From Cellvibrionaceae bacterium (GTDB lineage: Bacteria; Pseudomonadota; Gammaproteobacteria; Pseudomonadales; Cellvibrionaceae): 10,331 nucleotides of DNA. Of the stretch, positions 6,284-10,331 are shown one piece after another (the stretch's first letter is position 1; each line of letters starts with the position of its first letter). The notes under the pieces are model-generated. The model ran no database searches and was not told the DNA's origin. It saw only the letters and a program-made list of their open reading frames with translations. The position numbers were made by a program, and so were the translations under genes. The DNA lies in the NCBI GenBank assembly GCA_021151525.1, contig JAGKXD010000129.1, forward strand, positions 1 through 10,331. Reading direction: 5' to 3'.

Positions 6284-6863
6284 TCTTCCGCAAGATGACA
6301 CTGTTTTACATCAGCAATCGGTGGATTTTGGCACCCGCCTGAAGTATATCCGCGAGTACAATGGGTTATCCCAAAGGGAATTGGCAAAGCGGGCAGGAGT
6401 TCCGCACAGCAGCATCTCAATGATTGAACAAGGCGTAAACAGCCCGTCGATCAATTCCCTCGCCAAAATTCTTGGCGGCATTCCAATGAGCATGGCACAG
6501 TTTTTCAGCTGCGATTTATCGCAACTTAATCAGCAAATTTTTCGTGCCCATGATTTACATGCTAAACAGCGCAATGTTTCGCCATCAGTTAACGCCCAAA
6601 CAATTCCATTGCACGGCACCACAAGCTCCGTTCGCTTTGAGCGCATAGCCTATGCTGCCAAATCTGATTCGGGCGATGCACCGCAACATTCTCTGCAGCC
6701 TATGAGTGGCTTCATTGTTAGCGGTAGTATTGAATTGACTCTTAATGCAGAAGTAGTTGTTTTGAGTTCAGGTGATGCATTTTCCCTTGGTGCAATGCAG
6801 CCTTTCCGTTTTCGCAACCTCTCTACAAAAGAAGAGTGTGTTATTCTGGTTTGTACTCTCTAA
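6276..6863 (+). CDS. XRE-family transcriptional regulator with C-terminal cupin domain
   Basis: This is a one-component DNA-binding regulator of 195 residues. The N-terminal XRE helix-turn-helix spans about 18-78 (RLKYIREYNGLSQRELAKRAGVP, then SSISMIEQGVNSPSINSLAKIL). A cupin follows at about 104-195, with GFIVSGSIELTL at 145-156, a SSGDAFSL turn at 165-171 and PFRFRN at 176-181. The layout and size resemble PuuR (185 aa), but the ligand is unknown. In the first cupin motif the His/Glu positions that bind metal in enzymatic cupins are not evident, and the His usual in the final PHRFRN-like motif is Phe177, so metal binding is unlikely and small-molecule sensing more plausible. The ATG lies inside the end of the MmcQ-like gene and has no clear Shine-Dalgarno, fitting translational coupling. 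fadBA begins 157 bases downstream on the same strand, making this a candidate regulator of it; that is inference. Confidence 0.9.
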   Translation: MVDLPQDDTVLHQQSVDFGTRLKYIREYNGLSQRELAKRAGVPHSSISMIEQGVNSPSINSLAKILGGIPMSMAQFFSCDLSQLNQQIFRAHDLHAKQRNVSPSVNAQTIPLHGTTSSVRFERIAYAAKSDSGDAPQHSLQPMSGFIVSGSIELTLNAEVVVLSSGDAFSLGAMQPFRFRNLSTKEECVILVCTL

Positions 6864-6934
6864 AATCCTGTCGCCTCTAATCACCTACTTTTGCAACAAA
6901 ATTAAACATTTATCTCGTTTTCAAAGCTCCTTTT

Positions 6935-6951
6935 GGTGCAAGCTTTTCACC
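6935..6951. promoter_or_regulatory. 17-base near-palindrome overlapping the fadBA -35 element (candidate operator)
   Basis: GGTGCAAGCTTTTCACC has outer arms GGTG/CACC and an inner AA/TT match around a central C, giving six of eight paired positions. Its right arm lies inside the -35 candidate TTCACC, so a bound protein would be expected to repress. It does not resemble the consensus I know for FadR or PsrA. A regulator is not identified. Confidence 0.35.
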
Positions 6952-6974
6952 TATTTCCATTTGCCTGCTACACT
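6946..6974 (+). promoter_or_regulatory. Candidate extended -10 promoter for fadBA
   Basis: The -35 candidate TTCACC (6946-6951, four of six) is separated by exactly 17 bases from TACACT (6969-6974, four of six), which carries an upstream TGC that makes an extended -10. Initiation would fall near 6981 and leave about 40 bases of leader before the fadB ATG. No terminator is visible between the XRE-cupin gene and this point, so some read-through from upstream remains possible. Confidence 0.45.
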
Positions 6975-7007
6975 CAATCCAGCTTCAGCATTTTATATCA
7001 ACCCCTA

Positions 7008-7014
7008 AGAGAAG
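7008..7014 (+). promoter_or_regulatory. Ribosome binding site deciding the fadB start
   Basis: AGAGAAG ends 6 bases before the ATG at 7021 and directly abuts the ATG at 7015. The spacing makes 7021 the working start, which also gives an N-terminus (MFQGKAL) like that of known FadB proteins (MLYKGDTL in E. coli). Confidence 0.65.
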
Positions 7015-7020
7015 ATGCTT

Positions 7021-9174
7021 ATGTTCCAAGGAAAAGCGCTATCCCTCACCAAACACCCCGACGGCATCGCCGAATTAATTTTTGATTTGCAGGGCGAGTC
7101 GGTTAACAAATTTAATTTGTTGGCGGTATCTGAACTCGATCAAATATTGAGCTTGCTTGAGCAAGCCAAAGATGTAAAAGGCTTATTAGTAACCAGCGCC
7201 AAAGATGTCTTTATTGTCGGCGCGGATATTATGGAATTCGGCGCAGTTTTTGCGGCGGGGCCCGAACAAATTATTGGGCATCTCTCGAACAACAATCGCA
7301 ACAATTGCCGCCTTGAAGATTTGCCATTTCCTACGGTTGTAGCAATTAATGGCATAGCACTCGGTGGTGGTTTGGAGTTTTGTTTGTCATGCGATTATCG
7401 CATCGCTAGCACTGCCGCAAGCAAAATTGGTTTACCAGAAACAAAACTCGGAATCATTCCAGGCTGGGGCGGAACCGTTCGCTTACCGCGCGTGGCTGGT
7501 TTGGATACAGCCGTTGAATGGATTGCTGCAGGTAAAGAAAATACCGCTGAGCAAGCGCTCACTGCACGTGTGGTAGATGCAGTAGTTGAACCCGCAAAAT
7601 TGCGTGATGCGGCACTGCATACACTGAATCAAGCCATCGCTGGCAAGTTTGATTACAAAGCGCGCCGCGAACAGAAAAAAGGCCCGCTAAAATTAAACTT
7701 TATTGAATCCATGATGGCTTTTGAAACTTCAAAAGCCTTTGTAGGTGGGCAAGCAGGGCGCAATTATCCTGCGCCAGTTTCCGCCATCAAAGCCATGCAA
7801 AAAGCCGCCGATAAAGGCCGCGATGAAGCATTGCAAGCCGAAGCAGAAAACTTTGCCAAAATGGCACAAACGCCTGTCGCACAATCCTTGGTTGGCATAT
7901 TTGTTAACGAACAATTGCTCAGCAAAAAAGCCAAAGGTTGGGAGAAAAAAGCCGATAAAAAAATTAGCCGCGCTGCAGTATTAGGTGCAGGAATTATGGG
8001 CGGCGGTATTGCGTACCAATCGGCGCTCAAAGGCACTGCGATTAAAATGAAAGATATCGCGCAAGCGGGGATTGATCTCGGTCTTTCTGAAGCGAATAAA
8101 TTATTGAGCAAGCGCGTTGATCGCAAAAAAATGTCTGCTGCTGAAATGGGCGATGTGCTTAATCGCATTGAACCTACTTTGGTTTACGATGGTTTTGATA
8201 AGGTTGATATAGTTGTTGAAGCTGTTGTCGAAAATCCAAAAGTAAAACAAAGTGTGTTGGCAGAAGCGGAATCAAAAGTGAGTGCGGATACTGTACTCGC
8301 ATCAAATACTTCAACCATTTCGATTACTTATCTTGCCGAAGCATTGCAACGCCCAGAAAATTTTTGCGGCATGCACTTCTTTAATCCTGTTCACATGATG
8401 CCGCTCGTTGAAGTTATTCGCGGCGCAAAAACATCTGACAATGCCATTGCTCGCACAGTTGCCTACGCAAACGCCATGGGCAAAAAAGCGATTGTAGTAA
8501 AAGATTGCCCCGGATTTTTAGTGAACCGCGTTCTGTTTCCATATCTTGCAGGCTTCGCAATGCTGGTGCGTGATGGTGTGGATTACCAGCGTATCGATAA
8601 ATTAATGGAAACTTGGGGTTGGCCAATGGGCCCAGCTTATTTGTTGGATGTGGTTGGTATTGATACCGCAGTCCATGCAGAAAAAGTCATGGCCGATGGT
8701 TTTCCTGATCGCATGAAGCGCGATTTTAAATCCTGTACAGATGTAATGTTCGCAGCCGGTCGTTTAGGTCAGAAAAATTCAAAAGGCTTTTACAATTACG
8801 AGTTGGATAAAAAAGGTAAACCTGCAAAAGTGGCGAGCCCTGAAGCTCTCGAATTATTAAAACCGGTTGTTGCCGCAACACCTTTAGACATTAGCGATGA
8901 AGATATTGTCGCGCGCATGATGGTGCCTATGGCAACTGAACTCGCTCGCTGCTTGGAAGAAGGCATTGTTGAAACCGCAGCTGAAGCCGATATGGCTTTG
9001 GTTTACGGAACAGGTTTCCCGCCGTTTAGAGGTGGCGTATTCCGCTGGATTGATTTTATTGGTGCGCAAACCTTTGTGGATATGGCCGCTAAATTCAGTA
9101 GCCTCAGCGCACTTTACGAACCACCTGCGAGCTTGAAAGCAAAAGCCGCTAATAACCAACGCTTTTACGGTTAG
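7021..9174 (+). CDS. fadB: Fatty acid oxidation complex subunit alpha FadB (enoyl-CoA hydratase / 3-hydroxyacyl-CoA dehydrogenase)
   Basis: This is the multifunctional alpha subunit of the aerobic beta-oxidation complex, which hydrates enoyl-CoA and oxidises L-3-hydroxyacyl-CoA before FadA cleaves the product. The 717 residues are close to E. coli FadB (729), lacking mainly the short C-terminal tail. The N-terminal crotonase domain (about 1-190) has ALGGGLEFCLSCDYR with catalytic Glu119 and LPETKLGIIPGWGG with Glu140, both intact. After the linker, the NAD-binding fold starts with VLGAGIMGGG (GAGIMGGG at 322-329). The dehydrogenase motif GMHFFNPVHMMPLVE carries catalytic His452. The C-terminal dehydrogenase domains follow, with DCPGFLVNRVLFPY, GWPMGPAYLLDVVGIDT and the late ADMALVYGTGFPPFRGG. 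fadA starts 13 bases after the stop, so fadBA is an operon in the standard gammaproteobacterial order. An ATG two codons upstream (7015) is a less likely start. Confidence 0.98.
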   Translation: MFQGKALSLTKHPDGIAELIFDLQGESVNKFNLLAVSELDQILSLLEQAKDVKGLLVTSAKDVFIVGADIMEFGAVFAAGPEQIIGHLSNNNRNNCRLEDLPFPTVVAINGIALGGGLEFCLSCDYRIASTAASKIGLPETKLGIIPGWGGTVRLPRVAGLDTAVEWIAAGKENTAEQALTARVVDAVVEPAKLRDAALHTLNQAIAGKFDYKARREQKKGPLKLNFIESMMAFETSKAFVGGQAGRNYPAPVSAIKAMQKAADKGRDEALQAEAENFAKMAQTPVAQSLVGIFVNEQLLSKKAKGWEKKADKKISRAAVLGAGIMGGGIAYQSALKGTAIKMKDIAQAGIDLGLSEANKLLSKRVDRKKMSAAEMGDVLNRIEPTLVYDGFDKVDIVVEAVVENPKVKQSVLAEAESKVSADTVLASNTSTISITYLAEALQRPENFCGMHFFNPVHMMPLVEVIRGAKTSDNAIARTVAYANAMGKKAIVVKDCPGFLVNRVLFPYLAGFAMLVRDGVDYQRIDKLMETWGWPMGPAYLLDVVGIDTAVHAEKVMADGFPDRMKRDFKSCTDVMFAAGRLGQKNSKGFYNYELDKKGKPAKVASPEALELLKPVVAATPLDISDEDIVARMMVPMATELARCLEEGIVETAAEADMALVYGTGFPPFRGGVFRWIDFIGAQTFVDMAAKFSSLSALYEPPASLKAKAANNQRFYG

Positions 9175-9177
9175 GAG
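9173..9177 (+). promoter_or_regulatory. fadA ribosome binding site overlapping the fadB stop
   Basis: AGGAG begins inside the fadB TAG stop codon and ends 10 bases before the fadA ATG at 9188. This arrangement favours translational coupling, which would keep the two subunits of the complex in balance. Confidence 0.65.
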
Positions 9178-9187
9178 ATAAAGAATA

Positions 9188-10331
9188 ATGAGCTTACAAC
9201 CACGTGATGCCGTAATTGTTGACTATGCTCGCAGCGCAATGGGGAAATCGAAAGCAGGTTGCTTCCGCAATGTACGTGCTGATGATATTTCTGCTGCAAT
9301 TATCAAAGGTTTGCTGGCACGCAATCCGAATGTTGACCCGGCAACTATCGACGATATGCTGTGGGGTTGCGTAATGCAGCGCGAAGAACAAGCGTTCAAT
9401 ATTGCGCGTAATATTTTATTACTTGCCGGTTTGCCGCACACAATTCCTGCGCAAACTATTAACCGTTTGTGTGGTTCGTCTATGGCGGCACTGCACACAG
9501 CAACTGCAAATATTCGCGCAAATATTGGCGATGTTTATTTAATTGGCGGTGTTGAACACATGGGGCATTTGCCCATGTATGAATCTGTTTCTATCAATCC
9601 GTTGCTTGGACTTTCCGTTGCAAAAGCAGCAGGCAATATGGGGATGACGGCTGAATACCTTGCGCTGTTGCACGGCATTAATCGCCAGCAAATGGATGAG
9701 TTCGGCGCGCGCTCGCATCAACTCGCTGCTGCTGCCCGTGCTGAAGGTCGTTTTGCACGTGAAATTATTCCGGTTGAAGGTCATAACGCGGACGGTTTTT
9801 TAATTCAGGTTGAAGACGATGAAACCATTCGCCCAGAAACTACTGTTGAAGCGCTTTCAAAATTACCGCCGGTATTTAATCCGAAAGATGGTCAGGTAAC
9901 GGCGGGTACTTCATCGCAATTGAGCGATGGCGCATCAGTGATGTTGGTAATGTCTGCCGAGCGCGCGCAATCGCTTGGTTTAAAGCCTATCGCAAAAGTT
10001 GTTTCAACAGGCTTGGCAGGTGTTGATCCATCGATCATGGGTTATGGCCCAGTTCCATCAACGGAAAAAGCTTTGAAAGTGGCTGGCTTAACCATGGACG
10101 ATATTGAAGTGGTCGAACTTAATGAAGCTTTTGCGGCGCAGGCATTGCCAGTATTAAAAGATTTAAAACTGCTCGACAAAATGAATGAGAAAGTAAATCT
10201 CAACGGTGGCGCAATTGCACTTGGGCATCCATTCGGATGTTCAGGCACTCGTATTACCGGTTCGCTTTTAACTGTTATGCAACAGAAAAATGCAACGCTG
10301 GGTGCATCGACTATGTGTATTGGTTTGGGGC
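9188..10331 (+). CDS. fadA: 3-ketoacyl-CoA thiolase FadA, beta subunit of the fatty acid oxidation complex (3' end beyond window)
   Basis: FadA cleaves 3-ketoacyl-CoA with CoA to acetyl-CoA and an acyl-CoA two carbons shorter, in complex with FadB. The 381 complete codons in the window cover almost all of the protein; full-length FadA has about 387-391 residues, so only around ten are missing. All three thiolase signatures are present: the acyl-accepting nucleophile Cys95 in NRLCGSSM, His347 in GGAIALGHPFGCSGTR, and the general base Cys377 in MCIGLG, right at the window edge. NEAFAAQALP, another thiolase block, precedes the His motif. The MGHLPMYES and AGNMGMTAEYLA loop features agree with FadA and not with the biosynthetic acetoacetyl-CoA thiolases. 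The ORF opens MSLQPRDAVIVDYARSAMGKSK, and the RBS at 9173-9177 supports the start. Confidence 0.97.
   Translation, partial: MSLQPRDAVIVDYARSAMGKSKAGCFRNVRADDISAAIIKGLLARNPNVDPATIDDMLWGCVMQREEQAFNIARNILLLAGLPHTIPAQTINRLCGSSMAALHTATANIRANIGDVYLIGGVEHMGHLPMYESVSINPLLGLSVAKAAGNMGMTAEYLALLHGINRQQMDEFGARSHQLAAAARAEGRFAREIIPVEGHNADGFLIQVEDDETIRPETTVEALSKLPPVFNPKDGQVTAGTSSQLSDGASVMLVMSAERAQSLGLKPIAKVVSTGLAGVDPSIMGYGPVPSTEKALKVAGLTMDDIEVVELNEAFAAQALPVLKDLKLLDKMNEKVNLNGGAIALGHPFGCSGTRITGSLLTVMQQKNATLGASTMCIGLG

Noticed and set aside
6923..6946. AAAGCT ... AGCTTT inverted repeat in the fadB leader
   Set aside because: Only six bases per arm with a 12-base spacer; the tighter near-palindrome at 6935-6951 is the better candidate.
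6772..7008. 78-codon plus-strand frame running from the XRE-cupin gene into the fadB leader
   Set aside because: Its first third overlaps the XRE-cupin gene out of frame, and the rest is the promoter region; the peptide has no recognisable domain.
7764..8168. 134-codon open frame on the minus strand
   Set aside because: It lies wholly antisense to the well-supported fadB dehydrogenase region, has low-complexity Ser/Ala/Leu composition typical of an antisense shadow, and shows no RBS or family motif.

Overview
The window reads as a stretch of ordinary chromosome from a gammaproteobacterium of moderate GC content. The clearest clues are FadB and FadA in the gammaproteobacterial fadBA order, a malic enzyme very close to Escherichia coli MaeA, YqhA and YjbQ homologues of the enterobacterial type, a YgfB/YecA-family (UPF0149) protein and a HopJ-family protein typical of Pseudomonas and its environmental relatives. 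I lean towards a Cellvibrio-like or related environmental lineage, but that is inference from gene content and not a demonstrated placement. I see no phage, IS element, CRISPR array, tRNA or rRNA.

Left part (1-3254): ffh, the protein of the signal recognition particle, runs rightwards and ends at a strong terminator hairpin that works in both directions. Facing it is a leftward set of four small genes: a HopJ-family protein, a Kazal-like cysteine-rich lipoprotein, a YjbQ-family enzyme and a YqhA-family membrane protein. Their gaps are about 45-51 bases, so they could share a transcript that ends at the same hairpin.

Middle part (3255-6863): a divergent intergenic region with a 14-base perfect palindrome and a possible promoter leads into maeA, which makes pyruvate from malate. 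A YgfB/YecA-family gene of unknown role follows 36 bases later. After a 96-base gap come an MmcQ/YjbR-family gene and an XRE-cupin transcription factor that overlap by 8 bases.

Right part (6864-10331): a 157-base leader with an extended -10 promoter candidate and a 17-base near-palindrome over its -35 element precedes fadB and fadA, the two subunits of the fatty acid beta-oxidation complex. fadA is cut by the window edge about ten residues before its expected end. Beta-oxidation yields acetyl-CoA and MaeA supplies pyruvate from the C4 pool, so both enzymes fit growth on fatty acids or other gluconeogenic carbon, although nothing in the sequence shows co-regulation.

I did not find a previously undescribed multi-gene system. 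The observations most worth following are the operator-like element at the fadBA promoter next to an XRE-cupin regulator gene, and the eight-cysteine Kazal-like lipoprotein.
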